From the NCBI GenBank assembly GCA_002368355.1, contig AP018281.1, forward strand, positions 434,001 through 498,000: a stretch of 64,000 nt of DNA, given 5' to 3'. This stretch comes from Chondrocystis sp. NIES-4102. Lineage in GTDB: Bacteria; Cyanobacteriota; Cyanobacteriia; Cyanobacteriales; Xenococcaceae. The notes beneath the pieces were generated by a model, which was not told where the DNA came from, did no database searches, and saw nothing but the letters and a program-made list of their open reading frames with translations. Shown piece by piece: positions 37,894-46,496 of this stretch. Position 1 is the first letter of the stretch. Each line of letters opens with the position of its first letter. A program made the position numbers and the translations under genes.

Positions 37894-38550
37894 ATGAATA
37901 TAGAGCAAATCAAGAGTGCTTTAGATGATGCCGATCCTCAACAACGTATGCGAGGCATTAGAGAATTACGCCAATACGACACAGAAATTGCTGCCCCTTT
38001 GCTTATAGAACATATTAAAGATCAAGAGTTCTTAGTCCGCTCTTTTGTGGCTATGGGTTTAGGCAGAAAGCGAAATCCTACCTCTTTTGCAGCCTTACTA
38101 CAAATGATCCAAGAAGATGGCGATCCTAATGTACGAGCAGAAGCAGCTAATTCCTTGTCTTTATTCGGTGAAGAATCTGTAATTCATTTAAGACAAATGT
38201 ATGAACATGATCCACATTGGTTAGTACGTCGCAGTATTATTGCAGCTTTAGCAGATTTAGATTCCCCTCAAGAATTATTAGAAATATGTGCAATAGGTAT
38301 AGCAGGGGATGATCTATCTGTCATCGAATCTTGTATTGAGTGTTTGCGTATACTTGCCAACACCGAGCAACAAGAATCTGCCATAAAATTACTTCTACCG
38401 TTGGTTAATGATGATTCCTGGCGTATTAGGATGCAAACCGCTAGAACCTTGAGTAAATATGCTCATCCAGAAGCGATCGCTGCTATAAATCAACTTAAAG
38501 GTGATAAAGATCATCGAGTTGTTGGGGCAGCGTTAGAAAGTTTAGTTTAA
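37894..38550 (+). CDS. HEAT-repeat protein, NblB/CpcE-like
   Basis: A 218-residue all-helical protein with five or six HEAT-like repeats (LLIEHIKDQEFLVRSFVAMGLG, LLQMIQEDGDPNVRAEAA and others, giving PBS-lyase-type HEAT). Its length fits NblB, which is needed for phycobilisome degradation, and bilin-lyase relatives such as CpcE. The nearby phycobilisome-like gene supports a pigment role, but the two are divergent and separated by a repeat block. Alternative: a generic HEAT scaffold protein. Confidence 0.7.
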   Translation: MNIEQIKSALDDADPQQRMRGIRELRQYDTEIAAPLLIEHIKDQEFLVRSFVAMGLGRKRNPTSFAALLQMIQEDGDPNVRAEAANSLSLFGEESVIHLRQMYEHDPHWLVRRSIIAALADLDSPQELLEICAIGIAGDDLSVIESCIECLRILANTEQQESAIKLLLPLVNDDSWRIRMQTARTLSKYAHPEAIAAINQLKGDKDHRVVGAALESLV

Positions 38551-38648
38551 ATTTATCTTGCTTTGATTAGTAGATTAACATCAACAAACAAAAGACTCTT
38601 TGATAAAATCATTAGAGAAACATTAACAAATATTACAAAAATCCTTAA

Positions 38649-39632
38649 ATGAAATTATTGGTAGTCGGCGCGACAGGCACTTTGGGCAGACAAGTAGCTC
38701 GTCAAGCTTTGGATGAAAATCATGAAGTACGTTGTTTGGTACGCAACCCTAATAAAGCAATCTTCCTTAAGGAATGGGGTGCGGAACTAATTAAAGGAGA
38801 TATATGTGACAAATCAACCTTAATACCAGCTTTAGAAGGTGTTGATGCTGTGATTGATGCTGCTACCGCTAGAATTACCGATAATCTCAGTGCCAAGCAG
38901 GTTGACTGGTTTGGAAAAGTTAATTTGATTCAAGCTACTAAGGAGGCTGGGGTTGATAGATATATCTTCTTTTCAATTCTTAATGCCGAGCAACATTCCG
39001 AAGTTCCTTTAATGGATATTAAGCGGTGTACAGAATTATTTTTAGCAGAATCGGGCTTAAATTACACTATTTTACAGCTTAGTGGGTTTATGCAAGGTTT
39101 GATTGCTCAGTATGCCATTCCCATTTTAGAAGAGCAAGTAGTTTGGGTAACAGGAGAAACTACTCCCATCGCTTACATGAACACTCAAGATATTGCTAAA
39201 TTTGCTGTTCGTGCTTTAAGTGTGCCAGATACTATTAATCAAACTTATCCTGTTGTAGGTACTAAAGCCTGGGGTGCTTATGAAATAGTTAATCTTTGCG
39301 AAAATCTTTCAGGGAAAACCGCTAGAATATCCCGTGTTTCCCTAACTGTGTTGGGTTTAATGCGTCGTGTAACTCGCTTTTTTGAGTGGGGACAAAATAC
39401 AGCAGATCGTCTCACCTTTGCTGAAGTGTTAGCCAGTGGTAAGCCTTTGGATGCGCCGATGGCAGATGTATATAAAACTTTTGGTTTAGATCCTAACGAC
39501 ACTACAACTCTAGAGGAATATATGAAAGAGTATTTTGGTCGTATTATGAAAAAACTTAAAGAAATTGATTATGAGAAAAATAAAGGGAAAAAGAAAAAGA
39601 AAGCCAAAGTTCCCTACCGCAATCAGTTTTAG
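38649..39632 (+). CDS. ycf39: Ycf39/HCF244-type photosystem II assembly factor
   Basis: Atypical short-chain dehydrogenase-like protein of 327 residues with the NAD(P)-binding GATGTLGRQVARQAL at the N-terminus, LVRNPNKA after strand 2 and a Lys-rich C-terminal tail. This matches Ycf39 (Synechocystis Slr0399) and plant HCF244, which help insert chlorophyll into newly made D1, together with high-light-inducible proteins in Synechocystis. An Hlip gene is 9 kb away. Identification rests on overall pattern and length. Confidence 0.88.
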   Translation: MKLLVVGATGTLGRQVARQALDENHEVRCLVRNPNKAIFLKEWGAELIKGDICDKSTLIPALEGVDAVIDAATARITDNLSAKQVDWFGKVNLIQATKEAGVDRYIFFSILNAEQHSEVPLMDIKRCTELFLAESGLNYTILQLSGFMQGLIAQYAIPILEEQVVWVTGETTPIAYMNTQDIAKFAVRALSVPDTINQTYPVVGTKAWGAYEIVNLCENLSGKTARISRVSLTVLGLMRRVTRFFEWGQNTADRLTFAEVLASGKPLDAPMADVYKTFGLDPNDTTTLEEYMKEYFGRIMKKLKEIDYEKNKGKKKKKAKVPYRNQF

Positions 39633-39662
39633 TTTAATCACCAGCTATTAGTTTTTAGGATC

Positions 39663-39746
39663 GGTGACAAGTTAAAGAAAAATTGAATTAGTTAACTAAG
39701 ATGTATTATTTAGCTGACAAAAATCTCAGTCTCTTAACTTGTTACC
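39663..39746. mobile_element. 84-bp element with 13-bp inverted ends
   Basis: Left arm GGTGACAAGTTAA; the right arm reverse-complemented is GGTAACAAGTTAA, one mismatch in 13. An inner perfect palindrome TTAGTTAACTAA is present. It lies between the convergent ycf39 and PAP2-like genes, so it could be a MITE or a bidirectional terminator-like structure, although no T-tract adjoins the arms. Confidence 0.4.
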
Positions 39747-39754
39747 AATAAAAA

Positions 39755-40222
39755 TTAACTAGCTACCCAAACATATTTGGCAAAAACCATAGCAATACTA
39801 ATTCCCAAACTTAAACCCACCAATACTTGAAAGGGTGTATGTCCAAGTAACTCCTTTAATCTCTCTTCATTAAGATTATGTTCCTCTTGAAATAGTTCAT
39901 CAACAAGTTGATTAAGGATCTTAGCTTGCTTACCTGCTGCCTGACGTACTCCAGCAGCATCATACATTACAATAATTGCAAACAGACAAGCGATCGCAAA
40001 TTCTGCCGATGACCAACCTTTAGTAAGTCCTACACTAGTTGCTAATGATCCTACTAAAGCAGAGTGTGCGCTAGGCATCCCACCAGTAGATAATAAATAA
40101 GTAATATTAAGTCGGCGAGTTCTAATTAAATCAATGGCTAACTTTAATCCCTGAGCTGTTATACAGGCTAAGAGCGCGACCATTAGTATCTGATTGTGTA
40201 TAATCTCAGCAACTTCTTGCAT
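39755..40222 (-). CDS. Divergent PAP2-family membrane protein (YuiD-like)
   Basis: A 155-residue integral membrane protein of the DUF212/divergent PAP2 group. The phosphatase-like signature GGMPSAHSALVGSLATSVG is visible, followed by YDAAGVRQAAGKQA and GHTPFQVLVGLSLG. Four hydrophobic segments are seen. Related PAP2 enzymes dephosphorylate lipid or isoprenoid phosphates, but this branch is uncharacterised. It lies 61 bp downstream of the prenyl synthase gene on the same strand, and in cyanobacteria the two are often neighbours (recalled). ATG preferred over an upstream TTG. Confidence 0.87.
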   Translation of the reverse strand: MQEVAEIIHNQILMVALLACITAQGLKLAIDLIRTRRLNITYLLSTGGMPSAHSALVGSLATSVGLTKGWSSAEFAIACLFAIIVMYDAAGVRQAAGKQAKILNQLVDELFQEEHNLNEERLKELLGHTPFQVLVGLSLGISIAMVFAKYVWVAS

Positions 40223-40283
40223 GGTTTGTCTTCTTTGCCCCAATAGATATTAAATATTGTGAAATAGATTATTTGTATTTTAA

Positions 40284-41213
40284 TTAGCGATCGCGAGTCA
40301 CTATATAATTAGCGATAGATCTTAGTGGTTCGGCTTTCTCATCATAACTAGACAATAGAGCGATCGCACTAGTAACTAATTCTTGGGCTTTGAGTTGCGA
40401 TTTTTCTAATCCCCATAAACTAGGGTAGGTTGCTTTTTGTGCTTCTAGATCTTTACCCGCAGTTTTACCCAATTGTTCCCCTGTTGCCGTAATATCTAAA
40501 ATATCATCGATAATTTGGAAAGCTAAACCAATATTTTGGGCGTACTGTGATAATCTCTCTATATCTTCCGAACTAGCGTTAGCTAACATTGCCCCTGTGA
40601 CTACAGAAGCTTCTAGTAATGCACCTGTTTTATGGGTGTGGATAAAGCTTAAGGTTTCTGCCGTAATATCAGATTTACCTTCACATTCTAGATCTAAGAC
40701 CTGTCCGCCTACTAAACCCCCAGCACCAACAGTATGACCTAAACAAGCTATTACCGCTATAATATTCTCCGCAGAGACATTTTTTGTTTGGCTAGCCACA
40801 TATTCAAAAGCGTAGGCGAGTAAACCATCCCCTGCCAAAATTGCAATATCTTCACCATATACTTTATGATTGGTAGGCTTACCTCGGCGAAAATCATCAT
40901 TATCCATCGCAGGTAAGTCATCGTGGATCAAAGACATGGTATGAATCATTTCCAACGAGCAAGCAGTAGGCATTGCCATTTCAATTGTGCCACCCATAAG
41001 TTCACAGGTAGCTAAACATAAAATTGGACGTAAACGTTTACCACCAGCTAGCAAAGAATAACGCATGGCTTCATAAATTTTAGCTGGCTTGGCGATCGCA
41101 ATGGATTGATCCAATGCCTGTTCAACTAACTTTTGTTTTTGCTTTAGATAACTATTTAAGTTAAATATGGCAGACGTTTCGGCTTCAGTTAGTTTTTTGT
41201 CAGCTTGTACCAT
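40284..41213 (-). CDS. crtE: Geranylgeranyl diphosphate synthase
   Basis: Trans-isoprenyl diphosphate synthase of 309 residues from the preferred ATG ([10 protein letters not shown]); an upstream extension of 26 codons has no good start. The first aspartate-rich motif is [11 protein letters not shown] and the second FQIIDDILD, with GGKRLRP and GGQVLDLE also typical. It makes C20 diphosphate for carotenoids, the chlorophyll phytyl chain and quinones. It precedes the divergent PAP2 gene and is probably co-transcribed with it. Confidence 0.92.
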   Translation of the reverse strand: MVQADKKLTEAETSAIFNLNSYLKQKQKLVEQALDQSIAIAKPAKIYEAMRYSLLAGGKRLRPILCLATCELMGGTIEMAMPTACSLEMIHTMSLIHDDLPAMDNDDFRRGKPTNHKVYGEDIAILAGDGLLAYAFEYVASQTKNVSAENIIAVIACLGHTVGAGGLVGGQVLDLECEGKSDITAETLSFIHTHKTGALLEASVVTGAMLANASSEDIERLSQYAQNIGLAFQIIDDILDITATGEQLGKTAGKDLEAQKATYPSLWGLEKSQLKAQELVTSAIALLSSYDEKAEPLRSIANYIVTRDR

Positions 41214-41368
41214 ATAGCAGGAAAATGTACTCAATAAATCACACTTTATTATCTCCTGACTGGGTATTTTAACCAAATATTCTGTTGACAAAATTTTTCA
41301 CTGATTGGCAATTTGCAGCCCTTACCAGCTTGTTTAACCTTTGTTATCTTAATATAGGATCTTTAAGT

Positions 41369-41752
41369 TTACTGACGGCGTATGACGCGAATATAGGTAT
41401 CATTGCGTTCATATTCTCTATTGGGTAAATTGATAATAATTATATTCCCAGGTTGATTTCTTCTGTGTCGATAAGTGCGATGTTCATAATAATGATCATC
41501 ATCGTACCAAGGATCATAATATCTCGAAGAATCCCCATAGCGATCGCTACTACCGCGATAGTAATCATAGTTATCTGGTAGAGGAATATGACTACCTGGA
41601 GGCGGAGTAATATTTATCGAAGTTGGCGCATTGATTCTGCTACGTACCCCAACTTGAGCCAAAGCGGAAGAATCTAAACTAATAAAAGTCCCTACGCCCA
41701 TTACTATTGCACAATTTAGTTTAGTTAAAATAGTTTGATATTTTTGCCCCAT
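41369..41752 (-). CDS. Secreted Tyr/Arg/Asp-rich small protein
   Basis: A 127-residue protein with a signal peptide (about 1-33, cleavage after ALA in SSALAQ). The mature part is unusual: a proline-rich stretch (ITPPPGSHIPLPDN), then a low-complexity region of Tyr, Asp, Arg and His (YYDPWYDDDHYYEHRTYRH), then a short hydrophobic strand. It could be a periplasmic or surface protein with metal or polyphenol-like binding; no family was recognised. It is divergent from the TPR-like gene. Confidence 0.65.
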   Translation of the reverse strand: MGQKYQTILTKLNCAIVMGVGTFISLDSSALAQVGVRSRINAPTSINITPPPGSHIPLPDNYDYYRGSSDRYGDSSRYYDPWYDDDHYYEHRTYRHRRNQPGNIIIINLPNREYERNDTYIRVIRRQ

Positions 41753-41833
41753 GATCTGCCACTGTTATCTTAAACAGTAAAATAAAAATATTTAATAATT
41801 AAATTCAGTAAATACCACTAGTAGTATATTAAC

Positions 41834-42346
41834 GTGACGGCAGATAATCTCGAAAAGTTTCAAGATAAATACCAAGCAGGAAAATTAGCATTAGAGAGGG
41901 GACAATATCGTCTTAGTATTGAAAATCTAAAAGCTGCTCAAGAATTGGTTGCTTTAAATTCCCGTCAGGGTGGGGAAGCAGGAATTTGGCTAGTAAGTGC
42001 TTATCAAGCTGCTGATAAGATTCCAGAAGCGATCGCTTTATGTCAAGATTTGGTTACTCATCCTAATTCTACAACTCGTGAACAGGCACAGCGTATTCTT
42101 TATATTATTAATGCGCCAAAATTGCAAAGACCTAAAGAATGGATGAGTGAAATACCAGATTTAACTAATACTGATAGTAATACGAGTCAGTATGTTACTG
42201 TTCCTAAGTCTAAATCTGATAATCCTACTGAATTAGAATATAACGATGTGGATTTATCCCAAGTGGAAACAAAAGATAATCAATTTACTTGGTTTGCCTT
42301 GATTGTAATAATTCTTTTATTGGGTAGTTTGGTATTGTTGAATTAA
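41834..42346 (+). CDS. TPR-like protein with C-terminal membrane anchor
   Basis: A 170-residue protein from GTG. Residues 1-95 form two or three TPR-type helical hairpins (YQAGKLALERGQYRLSIENL, IWLVSAYQAADKIPEAIAL). A Ser/Thr/Asp-rich linker and a single C-terminal helix (about 150-169) follow. The pattern is that of conserved cyanobacterial tail-anchored proteins of unknown role, probably thylakoid or plasma membrane. Confidence 0.7.
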   Translation: MTADNLEKFQDKYQAGKLALERGQYRLSIENLKAAQELVALNSRQGGEAGIWLVSAYQAADKIPEAIALCQDLVTHPNSTTREQAQRILYIINAPKLQRPKEWMSEIPDLTNTDSNTSQYVTVPKSKSDNPTELEYNDVDLSQVETKDNQFTWFALIVIILLLGSLVLLN

Positions 42347-42729
42347 TTATTCCCCCTAACTTGGGGGCTGAAGTTTATTTACTATAGTGAGATGCTACCT
42401 TTTTCAATGATGTATTTTGAATACAAAATTACTTTATTTATTAGTTGCCAAAATATTTTTTCTATCTTTATTAATTAGTAATTTACTAACACCTTGATAT
42501 GATTATTAAACATTTAATTTTAATATTATGCTAAATATTGGTTACTAATAAAATAAAAAAAACTATCTTAAAAATATATATTCTGCTGTATTTAAAGAAT
42601 AATTACTAATTATCTACCTATAAATATCAATTAATTATTTTAGAATATTAATAATCAATCAAGTCATCTAGTAGTAATTTAAAATATCTGTTGATTAATT
42701 TCGGCGATATCGCAACTTTACACTCAAGA
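42347..42729. other. AT-rich gap with one hairpin
   Basis: A CCCCC-TAACTT-GGGGG hairpin at 42352-42367 directly follows the TPR-like gene and could serve as a terminator, although no strong T-tract follows. The rest is AT-rich and I see no gene in it. Confidence 0.45.
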
Positions 42730-43125
42730 CTAACGTATAATGGGGCTACCATGATGCTGCACCAAATACCATTTTTGCGCCATTTTTTGGAAAATATTGG
42801 TTGCTAATGACAAGGCTTTAACTTTTCTACCTCGACTCGACTGTAAGACTATTTCTCTTCCAACAACATAGGCAATACAAGAATCTATTTCAACCTTTAC
42901 GAGTTCAAACTCAATCTCGAAGGAATCAGTATTATTAAAGATAGATTGCCACGAGTCCCGAATAGTATCCCATCCTTCCAACATCCTACCACCAGGATGA
43001 ATGCACAAGCTAGTTGTACCCTGCCACCAAATAAGATTCATCTCTCTTAAGTCTTTATTAGAGAAGGCACGGTAAAAAGTTTGATTGGCGGTTAAAATTG
43101 CTTCATGATCCGATGGTGTATTCAT
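42730..43125 (-). CDS. NTF2-like/SnoaL-like domain protein
   Basis: A 131-residue NTF2-fold protein: an N-terminal helix (HEAILTANQTFYRAFSNKDL) followed by strands around IWWQGTTSLCIHPGG, a helix in EGWDTIRDSWQSIF and strands up to WYLVQHHGS. Members include ketosteroid isomerase-like enzymes and small ligand-binding proteins; the specific role is unknown. It lies 38 bp downstream of the ybaK-like gene, probably in one transcript. Confidence 0.82.
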   Translation of the reverse strand: MNTPSDHEAILTANQTFYRAFSNKDLREMNLIWWQGTTSLCIHPGGRMLEGWDTIRDSWQSIFNNTDSFEIEFELVKVEIDSCIAYVVGREIVLQSSRGRKVKALSLATNIFQKMAQKWYLVQHHGSPIIR

Positions 43126-43163
43126 GCCATCATTTTACAACTTTAGTTTAACTATAACTAACT

Positions 43164-43643
43164 TTATTCGCTAAAAAATGAAATTGATCCAGTTATACCC
43201 TTAACTACTTCTAAGTAGGCTTGTGGCGATAACATAATTAAAGTTCCTCGAATTCCAGCAGAAACAGTAATTTGCTCAAATACTTCTATTATTTCATCCA
43301 CATATACAGGGTAATCTTTTTTACTAGCAATGGCAGTAACGCCACCACGAATATATCCTGTGACTGCTTGGATTTCCTTGAGGGGAATCATGGATAAAGA
43401 TCGATCGCCCGATATTTTGGCTAGGGCTTTAAGATCTAGTTGAGCATTACCTGGAATTACAGCAAAGTAGATGTTATTGGTATTGCTACGTACTACTAAA
43501 GTTTTAAAAACTTGTTCTGGAATTAGATTGAGTTTTTTGGCTGTGGTTGAGGCTGATAAATCTTCTAGATCAACTTCATAGTTAAGTAGTTCGTAGGCTA
43601 CTCCCAAACTATCTAGTAGACGAACTGCATTGGTTTTTGACAT
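43164..43643 (-). CDS. ybaK: YbaK/EbsC-type Cys-tRNA(Pro) deacylase
   Basis: A 159-residue trans-editing enzyme-like protein from the ATG giving MSKTNAVRLL; the upstream TTG adds only four residues. YbaK motifs seen are LSASTTAKKL, FKTLVVRS, the Lys-containing LDLKALAKI and the glycine-rich GYIRGGVTAIASKK. YbaK hydrolyses Cys-tRNA(Pro) made in error by ProRS. Upstream of the NTF2-like gene on the same strand. Confidence 0.9.
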   Translation of the reverse strand: MSKTNAVRLLDSLGVAYELLNYEVDLEDLSASTTAKKLNLIPEQVFKTLVVRSNTNNIYFAVIPGNAQLDLKALAKISGDRSLSMIPLKEIQAVTGYIRGGVTAIASKKDYPVYVDEIIEVFEQITVSAGIRGTLIMLSPQAYLEVVKGITGSISFFSE

Positions 43644-43718
43644 GAAAAAGAACAACCTACCCTAATCTCAATCCTTCCTTTAATAAGTATTAGCAGAATT
43701 ATTTATCTAAAAACCCTT

Positions 43719-44474
43719 CTAATTATTCATTCTACTAAGAAAAGCTTTAAGGCGATCGCATTGAGGATTGGTTAACACTTCTTGAGCATTTCCTTGTTCT
43801 TCCACCACACCTTGATTTAAAAATATAACTCGATTGGCAACATCACGGGCAAAATTCATCTCGTGGGTGACTACTACCATCGTCATTCCTTCTTCTGCTA
43901 GCTGTTTCATCACTGTCAATACTTCCCCTACAAGTTCAGGATCGAGTGCGCTGGTAGGTTCATCAAACAGAATAATTTCAGGTTTCATACATAAACTTCT
44001 GGCGATCGCTACTCTTTGTTTTTGTCCCCCAGATAGTTGTTCAGGATAAGCATTAGCCTTACTACTCAATCCTACTTTATCTAAATAATGTAAAGCGCGA
44101 TCGCGACATTCTATTTTTGATTCTTTTAAAACTTGCATCGGCGCAAGCATCAGATTTTGTACCACGCTTAGGTGAGGAAATAAATTAAATTGTTGAAATA
44201 CCATCCCCACTTTAGTTCTTAATTGTCTTAATTTTGTAGAGCTTATTTTGGGCGGAGAAAGATCGATATCCATTACTGTTAATTCTCCCGAATTAATTGT
44301 CTCTAAACGATTACAGCAACGCAATAATGTACTTTTTCCACACCCTGAAGTTCCAATAATTGATACTACATCACCTTTATATAATGAAGCAGTAATTCCT
44401 CGCAAAACTTCTAGTGAACCGTAGCTTTTTCTGAGGTTTTTAAAGTTAATAACAGGACTACCAGTTGTCATCAT
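43719..44474 (-). CDS. Amino-acid ABC transporter ATP-binding protein (GlnQ-like)
   Basis: A 251-residue ABC ATPase of the polar amino-acid family: Walker [11 protein letters not shown]-loop [11 protein letters not shown], signature [15 protein letters not shown], Walker [12 protein letters not shown], and H-loop VVTHEM. The [11 protein letters not shown] wording is characteristic of GlnQ/HisP-type importers. It is divergent from the fused binding protein-permease gene across a 412-bp gap, and the two presumably form one importer. Confidence 0.93.
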   Translation of the reverse strand: MMTTGSPVINFKNLRKSYGSLEVLRGITASLYKGDVVSIIGTSGCGKSTLLRCCNRLETINSGELTVMDIDLSPPKISSTKLRQLRTKVGMVFQQFNLFPHLSVVQNLMLAPMQVLKESKIECRDRALHYLDKVGLSSKANAYPEQLSGGQKQRVAIARSLCMKPEIILFDEPTSALDPELVGEVLTVMKQLAEEGMTMVVVTHEMNFARDVANRVIFLNQGVVEEQGNAQEVLTNPQCDRLKAFLSRMNN

Positions 44475-44886
44475 CTTAAAATTTGATTTTATTAATAGAT
44501 CTTGACAATAAATTATCTCAATGTTTTTTAATTAATTGTTAGATTGATTACATTATTTATATCAGCTTAACGTCATAATCTGCTTATTGTAATAAAACTT
44601 TGATTTTGGGTTTTATTTATTTTATTTTTTGCTAAATAATGGTATAAATTTCTTTTATTATCATCATCTTTTCTTTGATACCTCTTTAGTTTGCTCTTGA
44701 GTAAACTAGCTTTTGGCTGACCAGAGTGTGAAATCGCAAAAAAAATATTAAGTTAAGTTTCTCAAAGATTATTAAAATTTGATTCAGTGTATATTCAGTT
44801 AATAATATTCAAACAATATAGAAATATAGTTAATTAAAACTATTTTTAAAAGCCTATTTATTCAATTATTTGGTTAAAGTGCGACC
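44475..44886. promoter_or_regulatory. Divergent promoter region of amino-acid transporter genes
   Basis: AT-rich 412-bp gap between the divergent ATPase and binding protein-permease genes, so both promoters must lie here. I looked for an NtcA site of the form GTA-N8-TAC and found none convincing. Confidence 0.45.
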
Positions 44887-46434
44887 ATGAATAAAAATAA
44901 TTTACAATTTTGGTGGCGGAGACTGGGATTAGCTATCATTGGCTTATCAACAGTCATCTTTTTTCAGTGCTATATAATTGCACCCTTAACTGCACAAACA
45001 GTTTTAAAAGTAGGAACAGAACCATCCTTTGCACCCTTTGAAATGCAAGCACCAGATGGTAAAGGTTTTACGGGATTTGATATTGACTTATTTAACGCCA
45101 TTGGCGAGGAATCTGGTTTAGAAATTCAGTTTCAAGGTATGCCCTTCGACGGGTTAATTCCAGCCTTACAATCCAAAACCATAGATGCAGCCATCAGTGG
45201 GATGACGATTACCGCCGAGCGCGCCCAGACGGTGGATTTCTCTCGTCCTTATTTCCAATCAGGTTTGGCGATCGCAGTCAAAGAAGAAAATGTCGGTAAA
45301 ATTAAAAGTTTTGATGATCTTGAAAATAAAAAAATTGCTGTAGCGATCGGTACAACGGGGGCAAAGTCAGCAGGAAATATACCAGGTGCAGAAGTATCCA
45401 CCTTTGACAATTCCGCCCTCGCTCTACAAGAATTAAGTAATGGCAACGTAGACGCAGTAGTTAATGATGCTCCTGTTACCTTATACGCCATCAAAGTCGG
45501 CAATCTTGATAATATAAAGGTGGTAGGGGAACTATTAACCGAAGAATATTACGGTATCGCCTTACCCAAAAACTCCCCCAACGTTGAGAAAATTGACGGT
45601 GCGATCGATAAACTGCTTGAAAGTGGCAAATACCGTCAAATATATCAAAAATGGTTTGCTGGTGAACCTGCCAAATTACCTTTAATCGCCCCTGCTTTAC
45701 AAGGAGAACAAAATACTACTTTTAATTGGAACAAATTATTTCGCAACCTGTTATTAGGCGCATTAGTAACTATAGTGCTTACCGCCTTTTCTGTCTTTTT
45801 TGGCATGATTGGCGGAACTTTGCTAGCAGTGATGTCTATATCGGACTTTAAGCCCCTAAGATGGTTAGGCCGTATATATATTGATTTCTTCCGTGGTACG
45901 CCTTTGTTGGTACAGATATTCATGATTTACTTTGGCTTACCATCCCTATTACAAGGAATTGGCATTAATTTTAGCTTTGAGCGTCTTCCTGCTGCGGTAA
46001 CGGCTCTTAGTCTCAATTCTGCTGCTTATTTAGCTGAGATTATTCGCGGTGGTATCCAATCAATCGATCAAGGACAATGGGAAGCCTCCCAGTCAATGGG
46101 GATGGGATGGTTACAAACCATGCGTCATGTTATTTTTCCCCAAGCTTTCCGTCGGATGCTACCCCCTCTTGGGAATGAGTTTATCACCATGATTAAAGAT
46201 ACCAGTCTGGTAGCAATTATTGGTTTTGAAGAGCTATTCCGTCAAGGGCAACTAATGGTAGCAACCACCTATCGGGTGTTTGAAATATATTTTGGGGTGG
46301 CTTTAATTTATTTATTCCTGACCTTCATAGCCTCTAGAGTCTTTAGCTGGCTAGAAAAACGTTTGAACCCCGTACGACGAGCAACTAAAAAAGAAATCAA
46401 GTTGAATACCAGTCAAGAATTAATTAGTCATTGA
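44887..46434 (+). CDS. Fused amino-acid binding protein and ABC permease
   Basis: A 515-residue fusion. An N-terminal signal helix is followed by a periplasmic substrate-binding domain (about 38-255; VGTEPSFAPFE, GFDIDLFNAIGE, GMTITAERAQTVDFS). A His/Glu/Gln/Arg-type permease domain (about 280-500) has the EAA loop EASQSMGMGWLQTMRHVIFPQA. Polar amino acids such as glutamine, glutamate or arginine are likely substrates. The fusion of binding protein and permease is known in cyanobacteria and Gram-positives. The ATPase is the divergent gene upstream; a porin gene follows 62 bp downstream. Confidence 0.92.
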   Translation: MNKNNLQFWWRRLGLAIIGLSTVIFFQCYIIAPLTAQTVLKVGTEPSFAPFEMQAPDGKGFTGFDIDLFNAIGEESGLEIQFQGMPFDGLIPALQSKTIDAAISGMTITAERAQTVDFSRPYFQSGLAIAVKEENVGKIKSFDDLENKKIAVAIGTTGAKSAGNIPGAEVSTFDNSALALQELSNGNVDAVVNDAPVTLYAIKVGNLDNIKVVGELLTEEYYGIALPKNSPNVEKIDGAIDKLLESGKYRQIYQKWFAGEPAKLPLIAPALQGEQNTTFNWNKLFRNLLLGALVTIVLTAFSVFFGMIGGTLLAVMSISDFKPLRWLGRIYIDFFRGTPLLVQIFMIYFGLPSLLQGIGINFSFERLPAAVTALSLNSAAYLAEIIRGGIQSIDQGQWEASQSMGMGWLQTMRHVIFPQAFRRMLPPLGNEFITMIKDTSLVAIIGFEELFRQGQLMVATTYRVFEIYFGVALIYLFLTFIASRVFSWLEKRLNPVRRATKKEIKLNTSQELISH

Positions 46435-46496
46435 TTACCTGTGACAAAATTGTGTCGTCACTTATCTATCACTTTTAACTTTGCGGTGTGAGAACC

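Noticed and set aside
44475-44886. NtcA site for the amino-acid transporter
   Set aside because: No GTA-N8-TAC sequence was found in the divergent region on reading it through.
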